Assembly: GCA_029213005.1 (NCBI GenBank)
Contig: JARGPI010000007.1
Coordinates: 124,001-188,000, forward strand
DNA: 64,000 bases
Reading direction: 5' to 3'
Source of the DNA: Verrucomicrobiales bacterium
GTDB lineage: Bacteria > Verrucomicrobiota > Verrucomicrobiia > Verrucomicrobiales > DEV007
Part shown: positions 26,147-34,379 of the stretch, piece after piece
Position numbering within the stretch: the stretch's first letter is position 1
Layout: every line of letters begins with the position of its first letter
Notes under the pieces: generated by a model
The model's database searches: none
What the model saw: the letters and a program-made list of their open reading frames with translations, nothing else
What the model was told of the DNA's origin: nothing
Made by a program: the position numbers and the translations under genes

Positions 26147-27277
26147 ATGAATCTTCCTTTGAAAGGGTATCTCTCGGTATTGGTCCTGACTTCAGGCTTT
26201 GCGTTGACCATTTTAGGTCTGAGTTCCTGCGGGGAATCGGGAAATGACGAAAAGGCGAATAAGCGTCTCGTGAATTCATCGAAAGTTGATGACCGCGAGC
26301 TGTCCGGGCAGGAAGCGCTCCGGCTCTTTCTCCCCACCGACAATCGCGAGATCTTTGGGGATCCCTCGAAATTCTATATGTACACGAATCGCACTTTCGA
26401 GGGCGTTCAATCCAAACCGTGGGAGGGCGGGCAGTATGGTTTTGTCCGAAACCAAATCCGCAGTCCGCTCGGGGTGATTTACACGCGCCTCCACGAGGGT
26501 ATGGACATTCGTCCGGTTCGGCGGGATGGGCGGGGCGAGCCTCTCGATGACGTCCGCACAATTGCAGATGGAGTGGTGACTCACGTTAATGACACGGCCT
26601 CCGCCAGTAACTATGGAAAATATGTCGTGGTTCGGCATTCCTGGCGGGAAGGGGCTTTCTACTCGCTTTACGCCCATCTCATGACGACGAGGGCAAAAGT
26701 TGGTCAGAATGTCAGAGCGGGGGACACTCTGGGCCGACTGGGTTACACCGGTGCCGGGATCGATCGGGAGAGGGCTCACGTCCACGTTGAGTTGAATTTT
26801 CTGCTCAGTGAGCGGTTTACGACCTGGTATTCGAAACATTTTACCTCTCCAAACAAGCACGGAATCCACAATGGAATCAACATGACCGGTATGGATATCG
26901 CCCGCTTCTTTCTGGAGCATCGCAAGAATCCGGCTATTACAATGCGCGAGTTTCTGGACGGCGAAGAAGTTTATTACAAGGTGAAGGCTCCCGTTTCCGG
27001 TGTTCCCGGTATCTTGCAGCGCTATCCTTTTCTCGGTAAAGGCATGGAAGGTGCCCGGTCGGCGAAAAGCTGGGAGTTCAGTTTTGCTCAAACCGGGGTG
27101 CCGCTTTCGATCTCGCCGAGTTCCACCGAATTGAAGTATCCGGCTGTGACCTGGGTGAAACCAATGAACACGAACCACTCCTATCTCACGATGGGACGTC
27201 TCTCCGGATCCGGAAGTCGGGCCAGCTTGAGCGCCAGTGGCTCGCGTTATATTCAACTGATCAGTGAATCCTTTTAG
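26147..27277 (+). CDS. M23 peptidase lipoprotein (peptidoglycan endopeptidase-like)
   Basis: A 376-residue lipoprotein. ATG 26147 gives MNLPLKGYLSVLVLTSGFAL with lipobox LSSC. The M23 domain shows its metal and catalytic residues: RLHEGMDIRP (H-x-G-x-D), FYSLYAHLMTTRAKVGQNV (the HLxxxxVxxGxxV pattern) and RAHVHVELNF (HxH). So zinc-dependent cleavage of peptidoglycan cross-links in the periplasm is plausible. The C-terminal 120 residues, after MTGMDIARFF, look like a separate domain. It follows the exported hypothetical protein and precedes the GrpE-like gene by 73 bp. Confidence 0.88.
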   Translation: MNLPLKGYLSVLVLTSGFALTILGLSSCGESGNDEKANKRLVNSSKVDDRELSGQEALRLFLPTDNREIFGDPSKFYMYTNRTFEGVQSKPWEGGQYGFVRNQIRSPLGVIYTRLHEGMDIRPVRRDGRGEPLDDVRTIADGVVTHVNDTASASNYGKYVVVRHSWREGAFYSLYAHLMTTRAKVGQNVRAGDTLGRLGYTGAGIDRERAHVHVELNFLLSERFTTWYSKHFTSPNKHGIHNGINMTGMDIARFFLEHRKNPAITMREFLDGEEVYYKVKAPVSGVPGILQRYPFLGKGMEGARSAKSWEFSFAQTGVPLSISPSSTELKYPAVTWVKPMNTNHSYLTMGRLSGSGSRASLSASGSRYIQLISESF

Positions 27278-27350
27278 AAACTGAATTTCATCTTGCCCCG
27301 GACGGGGCATAACCGGATATTCCCACCGTTCTCAAATCAGGAATTGTTCA

Positions 27351-28106
27351 TTGGATCCCGAAATCGAAAATCTTGTTGATGTCGCTCTGCGCAAGGCTGT
27401 TCAAGCCAGTGGACCGGTGAAGCTTTATCATGGCAAGCATGATGAGGACGGGCTCTTTGCCGGGAAGAGGGGACGCGAGGGGAAAGCGGCCAGTTATGGC
27501 TTTGGAACGGATCCCGCACTCTGGTCCGAGGAGCCTCGCAGTTCGATGAATCACACGTTGTTTGTTCGCCTCGAGGGCGGTGGACTGGAGCGTCTTATTC
27601 ACCAGACGGATTCTCCGGATCGTAAACAACTCATTGAGTCCGCCTCGGAACTCTACCGGAGGGAGTTGTTGGAAAGGTGGTCCGATCTGGCTGCGGCTCA
27701 TCACTGGGAGCAGGATTTTCCCGAGATCGCAAACTGCTGCTCCAGTTTGATCGATCGGATTCAGAAACTGGTTCCGGGATCACCCGCTCCGGAAACAAAA
27801 GAGGAACCGACATCGGGAGGAGGGGATCAAGCGGATTTTAAAAGGAGAATGGCTCACGAACTCGTGATCGCCTGGAAATATGCCCCAACTATCGAAGCCA
27901 AACAGAGCATCGCCAATGCCTTGAAAAACTCGGGGATTCAACAGATCGGCGAACCCGGGGAGGGATTGACGATGGATGGAGGACTGCACCGCTGCGAGGG
28001 GCCGGCTTTTCCCGGAGACACCGTGGAAGTGGTGGAACCCGGGTGGTTGGTTCATGACGGAGTGGGGGAATTTCTTTTAGAAAAAGCGATTGTAAAACTG
28101 ATCTAA
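27351..28106 (+). CDS. GrpE-like protein
   Basis: A 251-residue protein, TTG start with an AGGA box 8 bp upstream. The last 60 residues match the GrpE beta-wing domain in pattern: GIQQIGEPGEGLTMDGGLHR, then FPGDTVEVVEPGWLVHDGVG and a FLLEKAIVKLI end (GrpE: DPxxHEAV, GTVVEVLQxGYxLxDRLLRPAMV). The first 150 residues do not resemble the long GrpE coiled coil. They carry a HGKHDEDGLFAGKRGREGKA stretch and an acidic/Cys region instead. It is 22 bp upstream of an Hsp70-like gene, which fits a nucleotide-exchange partner. Genome-level grpE is presumably elsewhere. Function inferred from tail and context. Confidence 0.7.
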   Translation: MDPEIENLVDVALRKAVQASGPVKLYHGKHDEDGLFAGKRGREGKAASYGFGTDPALWSEEPRSSMNHTLFVRLEGGGLERLIHQTDSPDRKQLIESASELYRRELLERWSDLAAAHHWEQDFPEIANCCSSLIDRIQKLVPGSPAPETKEEPTSGGGDQADFKRRMAHELVIAWKYAPTIEAKQSIANALKNSGIQQIGEPGEGLTMDGGLHRCEGPAFPGDTVEVVEPGWLVHDGVGEFLLEKAIVKLI

Positions 28107-28128
28107 GTTTTTAGTATATACGGACTTT

Positions 28129-29400
28129 ATGAGACCTGCTATAAGCATCGATTTTGGTGCTGCATACACCAAAATTGCTCTTCGGAAAGAGCCCGACAGC
28201 ACCACCCAGCTGCTTAATCACGAGAAACTCAGGCTCGATGAAGGTCACGTTTGCATCCCTTCAATTGTGGCGTGGCGGGAAAGTGATGACCGGTGGATTT
28301 TCGGGGGTGATGCGGTCGATATCCAGGCGGGCAACGGGATTCACGTCTTCAGAAACTGGAAGCCGGTTCTTTTTGCTCCACCTGAAGAGGCTTTGGACCC
28401 ACAGTCCTCGATTGGACGACTCTTTTATTACAATCTGGAGGGCGGTGATGTGGAATGGCCGCCGATCAAGAAACTGGCGGTGAAATATTTCGAGTGGCTT
28501 CTCGGTGTGATGCTTCCGGCGTTGCTCGATTTTAATGAGCTGGAAGATCCGGTGTTGCGGATCAGTATCCCGGACTTCTCCGATGACTCGCTCTACGCTT
28601 TCGAAATGGAAGAGGTTCTGCTTGAAGCAGGCTGGAATTCCCCTCTGGTTTGTTGTGAGGCGGAGCCCCGGACCAATTTTACGGGGGCACTCAGCCAGGG
28701 GCGCAATGCGATGATGACAACGGAGTCCGGCACTTATATGCCCGATATTGACGTGATCTTTTCGGGCAGCGGGATGATTGATTACGTCAAACTGACCGAA
28801 GATGAGGACGCAATCGTCGGCTACACGATGCTTCTCGTCGATATTGGAGCTTACACCACGGACTTTGCGATGGTGGCGATCGATGGCGGAGCCGGTGGCT
28901 CGATGCCTCCCTGTGAGGCTCACTCCGTGGCTTATGGAATTGAAATGCTCGACAATCTGGTGAAACACGGGCTGCCGGATGAGAAGACCGAAATCATCGA
29001 AAAGTTGTCAGCAACGGACCGGGAGGCTTTCCGGCGAACGGTATATTCAGAAGGTCGCAGCTGGAGCATCAACAATGTCACGATAGGTGATGCAGTCGAT
29101 CGCGAGATTGTCGAAAAGTGTATCAATGGTCTGGCGACTCGCATCGCTCTGGAGATCAACACTTTCATGGATCAATTTGCAGTGACGAAAGTGAACGAAG
29201 TGGTGCTTACCGGGGGCGGGTCAAACATTCCCCGAATGGTTCAGAAGATCGCCGATCAGCTGGCGGACAAAGGCGTGGAAACTTTTCATGCGTCATCCAC
29301 TCCGGACGTTGGCTCAGCCAAAACCGTGCTTCTGTCTCAGCAGGTCGTTCGGGGATCGAGCGCCATCGGCGGAGCCTCAGTTCTCTTCGGAGACGAGTAA
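28129..29400 (+). CDS. Hsp70/actin-fold ATPase, no substrate-binding domain
   Basis: A 423-residue ATPase of the Hsp70/actin/FtsA superfamily. The phosphate-1 motif is SIDFGAAYTKIAL (about 5-17), phosphate-2 is LLVDIGAYTTDFAMV (about 233-247) and the adenosine motif is EVVLTGGGSNIPRMVQKI (about 357-374). At this length the canonical Hsp70 beta-sandwich and lid are missing. The N-terminal two-thirds resemble DnaK-like or ParM/StbA-like ATPases. It is next to the GrpE-like gene, so a dedicated ATPase/exchange-factor pair is the best reading. Client or filament behaviour is unknown. Confidence 0.8.
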   Translation: MRPAISIDFGAAYTKIALRKEPDSTTQLLNHEKLRLDEGHVCIPSIVAWRESDDRWIFGGDAVDIQAGNGIHVFRNWKPVLFAPPEEALDPQSSIGRLFYYNLEGGDVEWPPIKKLAVKYFEWLLGVMLPALLDFNELEDPVLRISIPDFSDDSLYAFEMEEVLLEAGWNSPLVCCEAEPRTNFTGALSQGRNAMMTTESGTYMPDIDVIFSGSGMIDYVKLTEDEDAIVGYTMLLVDIGAYTTDFAMVAIDGGAGGSMPPCEAHSVAYGIEMLDNLVKHGLPDEKTEIIEKLSATDREAFRRTVYSEGRSWSINNVTIGDAVDREIVEKCINGLATRIALEINTFMDQFAVTKVNEVVLTGGGSNIPRMVQKIADQLADKGVETFHASSTPDVGSAKTVLLSQQVVRGSSAIGGASVLFGDE

Positions 29401-29404
29401 GAGG

Positions 29405-30493
29405 TTAACCCTCGTAGAGAATTTCTTCAAAAACGCCACCTCCGACGAGAACATTCTCATCATAAAACCCGCAGATTTGTCCCGGGGTCAAAGCCCGCTG
29501 GGGTTCGGCGAAGGTGAGCACGACGCCGTCAGAATCTGCGTCCGTTTCCATTTTTACCGGAATCGACGGATGCCGGTACCTGGGTTGAGCGGCAAGATTG
29601 CCAGCCTGGTCAAGAGGGCGGTTAGTGACGGAAATACTACCGACCCGGCATCTGGTGGCCCAAAGATACGGCGTGTCCGGTTCCTCCAGCGCCACGACAA
29701 GTGCGTTGTTTTCGGGACGCTTCGCCACTACAACGTAGGCTTTCCCGAAGGTGTTCGAGGCCACTCCCAGTCCTTTTCTCTGACCTAAAGTGTGAAGATG
29801 AAGGCCCTGATGTTGTCCCACTTCTTTGCCTTCCAGCGTGATGATGGGGCCGGGATTACTTTCGATGTAGTGAGTTAGAAAATCCGACATTTTGATGTCG
29901 CCAATGAAGCAAATACCCTGGCTGTCCTTTTTCTCAGCTACCGGCAGCTTGAATCGCTGGGCTTCAGCTCTCACCTCAGGTTTCGGGATATGGCCAATCG
30001 GAAACAGGGCCGGACGGATCTGTTCCTGCTCCAACATCGCGAGAAAGTAAGTCTGATCTTTACCATCGGCTCCCCTCAGGATATCCGAACTTCCGTCGTC
30101 GTTTCGTCGAATTTGAGCATAGTGACCGGTTGCGATTTGATCAAAGCCCTGAGCTTTTGCGAATTCGAGAAAAATGCCGAATTTCATTTCCCGATTGCAC
30201 ATCACATCGGGATTTGGGGTGACGCCGTTCCGGTAGCCGGTTAGCAGATAATCGACGACCCGTTCCCGATATTCATCGGTCAAAGACAGGATTCGGAATT
30301 CGATTCCGAGGTGATCGCAAACCGCCCGCGCATCGATAATATCCTGTTCCCAGGGGCAATCGCCCGGTAACCCCTCCTCGTTGGTCCAGTTTTTCATGTA
30401 AGCGCCAACGACATCATGCCCCTGCTCGATTAATAGCGCTGCTGCGACGCTACTATCGACTCCGCCGGACATCGCTGCGAGAATTTGGGCCAT
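29405..30493 (-). CDS. mnmA: tRNA-specific 2-thiouridylase MnmA
   Basis: An enzyme that adds sulfur at C2 of the wobble uridine of tRNA Lys, Glu and Gln with ATP. ATG 30493 (MAQILAAMSGGVDSSVAA) is preferred over an 11-codon longer reading. The PP-loop is SGGVDSSVAA. CPWEQDIIDARAVCDHLGI, the NPDVMCNREMKFG stretch with one catalytic Cys, and DSQGICFIGD with the second Cys are all present. The C-terminal beta-barrel has HTLGQRKGLGV. At 362 residues it has the usual length. The cysteine desulfurase at 2171 could supply sulfur through a relay. Confidence 0.95.
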   Translation of the reverse strand: MAQILAAMSGGVDSSVAAALLIEQGHDVVGAYMKNWTNEEGLPGDCPWEQDIIDARAVCDHLGIEFRILSLTDEYRERVVDYLLTGYRNGVTPNPDVMCNREMKFGIFLEFAKAQGFDQIATGHYAQIRRNDDGSSDILRGADGKDQTYFLAMLEQEQIRPALFPIGHIPKPEVRAEAQRFKLPVAEKKDSQGICFIGDIKMSDFLTHYIESNPGPIITLEGKEVGQHQGLHLHTLGQRKGLGVASNTFGKAYVVVAKRPENNALVVALEEPDTPYLWATRCRVGSISVTNRPLDQAGNLAAQPRYRHPSIPVKMETDADSDGVVLTFAEPQRALTPGQICGFYDENVLVGGGVFEEILYEG

Positions 30494-30681
30494 TTGCTTC
30501 GGTAATCCGATTGTCGAAAAATGCAACCGGAGGCGATTATTTGACGTACACTCGTAAGGCCGTCAAAGGGCGTCTCGTCAGTTGTGAGTGACTTTACCCT
30601 ATACAAAATTGAATCGTACCCTGTGCAACTTCATGAATATCGGGTTAAGGCAGATAAAAAAAAACCGTAATTATGGGGTTA

Positions 30682-30714
30682 TTTACGTGAAAAACAATTT
30701 GTGTGATATATAAT
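30682..30714 (+). promoter_or_regulatory. Possible promoter of the HU-type gene
   Basis: A TATAAT -10 box lies at 30709-30714, 75 bp before the HU ATG. The upstream element (TTTACG at 30682 or GTGAAA at 30687) is a poor -35 match, and spacing fits only the second. Treat as a candidate only. Confidence 0.3.
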
Positions 30715-30788
30715 AGGCCCCGCAGTGACAAAATGCGCAAAGCGCTGAGTCTAAACTTCGTATAAACTCGAAATAGAAAATTTTCCCC

Positions 30789-31100
30789 ATGGCAACAGTA
30801 ACCAAGAGAGACCTCGTAATGAGGATCAGTGATAAGGTTGGCCTTTCCCAGCGCGAAGTGTTGGAGGCCATCGAGCAATTGATGTTAGAAATAACCGAAA
30901 GCCTTTCCGAAGGTGATGAAGTTGTGTTCCGGAATTTCGGAACATTCCAGACAGCAATTAATAAGCCCAAAGTTGGGCGTAATCCTAAGAGACCCGAAAT
31001 TGAAATCGAAATTCCGGCGCGTCGTGTGGTCCGATTCCGGACTGGAAAAAACCTGAAAATGCGGGTTGAGGAAAAGCACGAACTCGGAAAAAGCAGGTAA
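30789..31100 (+). CDS. HU/IHF-family DNA-bending protein
   Basis: A 103-residue bacterial histone-like protein. MATVTKRDLVMRISDKVGLSQREV opens with the two-helix dimerisation body, then GDEVVFRNFGTFQTAINKPKVGRNPKRP with the GxFxxxxxxxRxGRNPxT pattern of the DNA-binding arm (Pro in GRNPKRPEIEIEIPARRVVRFRTGK). It bends and packages DNA. It is probably monocistronic and convergent with trmD. Confidence 0.93.
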   Translation: MATVTKRDLVMRISDKVGLSQREVLEAIEQLMLEITESLSEGDEVVFRNFGTFQTAINKPKVGRNPKRPEIEIEIPARRVVRFRTGKNLKMRVEEKHELGKSR

Positions 31101-31109
31101 CTTTTGAGG

Positions 31110-31784
31110 TCAGTCGATTAAATCCGGTCGAATTTTCCGGGTTCTTTCGAGGGACTTCTCTCTGCGCCAATTCTCGATTTTACGATGGTGACCGGATAGT
31201 AAAACATCCGGCACCTTCATGTCTTTAAATTCAGCAGGTCTGGTATACTGGGGGGCTTCAAGATAGCCATTTTCCCCGGAAAATGATTCTTCGATTGCCG
31301 ATGTGGCGTCGCCAAGAACTCCCGGTAACAGCCTGACTATCGCATCCACCACAATGACGGATGCGATGGTTCCGTTGGTGAGCACATAATCTCCGATCGA
31401 GATTTCGTCATCGACCAATGCTTCGGTAACCCGATGGTCCACGCCCTCATAGTGGCCGCATAGAATGATCAAATGGGTCTCATCCGATAATTCCTGAGCT
31501 ATCGATTGCTCGAAAGGTTTTCCCTGAGGAGTCATCATTAACACCCGGGAATTTTCGGTCTTCAAAGATTCAACCGCCGCAAAGAAAGGCTCCGGTTTCA
31601 TCACCATACCGGGGCCGCCTCCGTAAGGTTCATCATCGACCTGGCGGTGCTTATCCGTCGTAAACTCCCTGAGATCGTGGCAATTGATCTCTACTTGCCC
31701 GGCCTCGCGGGCCCGTTTCATAATGCTCTCGTTGAGAGGTCCTTCCGCAATTTCCGGGAAGATCGTGATGATATCGATTTTCAT
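31110..31784 (-). CDS. trmD: tRNA (guanine-N1-)-methyltransferase TrmD
   Basis: The SPOUT methyltransferase that makes m1G37 in tRNAs with G36, preventing frameshifts. The 224-residue sequence starts MKIDIITIFPEIAEGPLNES and shows the trefoil-knot features: DDEPYGGGPGMVMKPEPFF, CGHYEGVDHRV and ISIGDYVLTNGTIASVIVVD. LSGHHRKIENWRREKSLERT closes the C-terminal domain with the catalytic Asp region before it. Ribosomal protein genes rpsP and rplS, frequent neighbours, are not adjacent. The gene is 20 bp from a GspK-like gene on the same strand. Confidence 0.95.
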   Translation of the reverse strand: MKIDIITIFPEIAEGPLNESIMKRAREAGQVEINCHDLREFTTDKHRQVDDEPYGGGPGMVMKPEPFFAAVESLKTENSRVLMMTPQGKPFEQSIAQELSDETHLIILCGHYEGVDHRVTEALVDDEISIGDYVLTNGTIASVIVVDAIVRLLPGVLGDATSAIEESFSGENGYLEAPQYTRPAEFKDMKVPDVLLSGHHRKIENWRREKSLERTRKIRPDLID

Positions 31785-31804
31785 TCAGTGATCGGTGAAC
31801 CGGA

Positions 31805-32740
31805 TTATTCGGTGTATCGGGCGACGGGTGAGGCCAACTCGCTGCCTTCTCCGGTTGAATCGGTCAGAACAATCAAGCGGACCTGCTGGTTGCCGACCTG
31901 CCCGACGCTTTCGATCCGGCGAATGGAACCTTCCAGAGTGATCAATGCTGATTTCTCCGACCAGTCCTGTTCCGAAATCCCCAGAATCCGGCGGGCCTCA
32001 TCTTCCTCAGTGATCAATTCGTCATCGACAGTTCCATCAACGCCATCGCCACCGCTGCGGTTTGATATAAAGCTCAAAGCGGCGTCGCGGGTCACCCCCA
32101 GAAATGCCTCGATCACTTCCGGCGCTGTGGAATTGAGATCAATCAGACCATCCCCGTAAATGGTGAAGTAGTCTCGCCACAACGGCTGAATGCGTGCCAC
32201 TTCATCCATTCCCCGGACCAGCAGCATGGTTTCGAGATTGGAAAATGCCTCATTGGTAGGAAACTCCGGATGATCGAGGCTGGCATAAAAGGCTTGTTCG
32301 GCTCCGTTGTTACGGGCCTCCGCGTCAGTATCGACCCAGTCGGCGAGGGATTCAGCAGCGACGGCTGCGGTGGTCGCGTCCAGTCCCCAGCGGATAAACA
32401 GTTCAGTGACTCCGAGCAGGGTGGCTTCGTCAGCGAGATTGTTTACCAAAATGCGACCGCCCTCGGTCTTGATCGTGACGGTAAAAGACCTCCCGTCTTC
32501 AAATGTGTGCTGCAGAACCGGATCTCCCGGCTCGATATCCGGATGGAGCGCTAGATTTGCCCCTGATTCGGCAAGCAAGTGAGCCTGAAATCGCAATCGG
32601 CTCAGAGTATTTTCATCCCAGGTAGCTTCGGACGAGGACCGGAGGCTGATGACGATCGCGACGAGCAAAGAAACCACTCCGATCACCATGAGGAGCGCCA
32701 TTCCGCTTTGTCTGCCTTTCTGTTTCGAGTGACATTTCAT
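31805..32740 (-). CDS. GspK-like minor pseudopilin
   Basis: A 311-residue protein. It has a short basic leader and then the hydrophobic N-terminal helix GMALLMVIGVVSLLVAIVIS, typical of prepilin-like type II secretion K proteins, which lack the Glu+5. The body shows the GspK pattern: RFQAHLLAESGANLAL, VNNLADEATLLGVTELFIRWG, LADWVDTDAEARNNGAE and the SAM-like helix-turn segments LINLNSTAPEVIEAFLG. No other gsp gene is adjacent. It precedes trmD by 20 bp, an unlikely functional pairing. Assembly of a pseudopilus or of a related secretion tip is inferred. Confidence 0.8.
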   Translation of the reverse strand: MKCHSKQKGRQSGMALLMVIGVVSLLVAIVISLRSSSEATWDENTLSRLRFQAHLLAESGANLALHPDIEPGDPVLQHTFEDGRSFTVTIKTEGGRILVNNLADEATLLGVTELFIRWGLDATTAAVAAESLADWVDTDAEARNNGAEQAFYASLDHPEFPTNEAFSNLETMLLVRGMDEVARIQPLWRDYFTIYGDGLIDLNSTAPEVIEAFLGVTRDAALSFISNRSGGDGVDGTVDDELITEEDEARRILGISEQDWSEKSALITLEGSIRRIESVGQVGNQQVRLIVLTDSTGEGSELASPVARYTE

Positions 32741-32829
32741 TCGGATGACACCTTAAACGCAAAATCCGATTCTATCCCGAAATTTCAGGTCCCGCTTCGC
32801 CTCGAACCCGATGGCGCGTACAGCTCCCT

Positions 32830-34182
32830 TTAATCGAAGATCGGCAATCCACTGGGGACCCGGTAAGGCACTTGATGGAGCATGTTGAAGGCGCGCGGGT
32901 CGGTCAGGCAGTAGAGGAATTCGATGATTTTATCGACTTCTTCGTCAGTCAGCGGGATTTGTCCGATTTCGCTACTGTTGACCATGTTCCGCAGTTCATT
33001 GGTGTTCTGCATCAAAGCCATATCGTGTCCGGTTAAGGAGTTGGTTTGCGGAACTCTCGTTGTCGAGGGGTCGAAACTGGTGAGCGATTTTGCGGGGTTC
33101 AAATGGTGTCGAATCACGGATTTTAAATCGGGGAAAGCTCCGCAATGTCCGTAGGGTGCCGTCAGGGCGACATTCCGCAGCGACGGGGTGCGGAATTTGT
33201 AGCGATCGGTTTCGCGACCACTGACCCGTTCTCTTCCAAAATCGTGGTTACCGTCGGTTCCGTCACCTTTGCCCGGCCCAATTTGCGGCATCGCTATGGA
33301 GTGAAAGCGATGATCGGTCTGCCATTTACCACTGTGGCAGCTGGAACAGCGTCCTTTCCCGAGGAAAAGAACCATCCCTTCGCGGGCATCCTTGCTGACG
33401 CAATCTCCGTTGCCTGCCATAAATCGGTCAAAAGGCGAATTGTCCGCTCTCCAGGTGTCTGATTCGAAGGCCGCGATCGCATTGGCGATATGAACGATGG
33501 TGATTTGTCCGGCGGATGAAATCTGTCCCGGATAAGCTCGTTGAAACAGACTGACATATTCCGGTATCGTCTGGATTCGCTTTGTTAAAATATCCCAGAT
33601 CAGTGGAAAGTTCTGTTCGGCGGCAGCATCCGCGATCGAATTGGTTCCGGGAGCGCCAGCCATTTCCTCAGCGGAAGTCACCGGGAAAAGGGCCTGGGCG
33701 GCGAGAGCGGAATCGAGCCCGCGCGGAGTGTCATCTTTTGCCGGAGTGGTGAATCCACTGATGTGGCGGTAGTTTCCCTGAACCCGACCATCGTGAAACA
33801 TGGTTTTGAAATCTTTGTGGCCCAGATTGAAAAGAGCCGGAGCATTGCGGGGAATTCGTTTCTTGATATCGAATGCCGAGGCTTCGACTCCCTCGAGGTT
33901 ACGGCTCTGACCCATCCCGCGCCCGCCTTCTCCAATGCCGAGGGGTAATCCGTCTGCCGTTCCGCTGAGAGGATGGTGGCAACTGGCGCAGGATATATTC
34001 TTATTACCGCTCAGGATCTTATCGAAGAAGAGCAACTGACCAAGGGCGATCTTGTCCTCCGGGTGCTGCTGAAATCCCTCCGCATCCCTTACCGGGATAC
34101 TTTGAGCATGACAGATATGAACATTAATCGATACTATGACAGTAGCGAAATGAATTAACTTTAAGCAGCGCAAGCGATTCAT
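32830..34182 (-). CDS. Dihaem cytochrome c peroxidase / MauG-family protein
   Basis: A 450-residue exported protein with a signal peptide (MNRLRCLKLIHFATVIVSIN to CHAQ). Two c-type haem motifs are present: CASCHH (about residue 65-70) in NISCASCHHPLSGTADG, and CSSCHS (about 285) in GKGRCSSCHSGKW. Between them are SFRNAPALFNLGHK-type features, FHDGRVQGN and RTPSLRNVALTAPYGHCG, which fit the cytochrome c peroxidase/MauG fold. It would reduce hydrogen peroxide or modify a partner protein in the periplasm. It is divergent from the large AAA+ genes. Confidence 0.92.
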   Translation of the reverse strand: MNRLRCLKLIHFATVIVSINVHICHAQSIPVRDAEGFQQHPEDKIALGQLLFFDKILSGNKNISCASCHHPLSGTADGLPLGIGEGGRGMGQSRNLEGVEASAFDIKKRIPRNAPALFNLGHKDFKTMFHDGRVQGNYRHISGFTTPAKDDTPRGLDSALAAQALFPVTSAEEMAGAPGTNSIADAAAEQNFPLIWDILTKRIQTIPEYVSLFQRAYPGQISSAGQITIVHIANAIAAFESDTWRADNSPFDRFMAGNGDCVSKDAREGMVLFLGKGRCSSCHSGKWQTDHRFHSIAMPQIGPGKGDGTDGNHDFGRERVSGRETDRYKFRTPSLRNVALTAPYGHCGAFPDLKSVIRHHLNPAKSLTSFDPSTTRVPQTNSLTGHDMALMQNTNELRNMVNSSEIGQIPLTDEEVDKIIEFLYCLTDPRAFNMLHQVPYRVPSGLPIFD

Positions 34183-34379
34183 TTTCCCCTAAGTTTTTTG
34201 ATTCCCGTCTGAAGGCTAGAACATTGGAGATAACTTTTCCAGAAAATTTCTTCTAATACGCTTCGAAATTTTAATTATTACAGCTTTCTAATAGTTAGGT
34301 GATCTAAATTAAAAAAACTTTTCAGCATGAATGAGGAAGGTTGCACTTGTCGGTTAAAACGGTTTGGCTCGTAGCCGTA

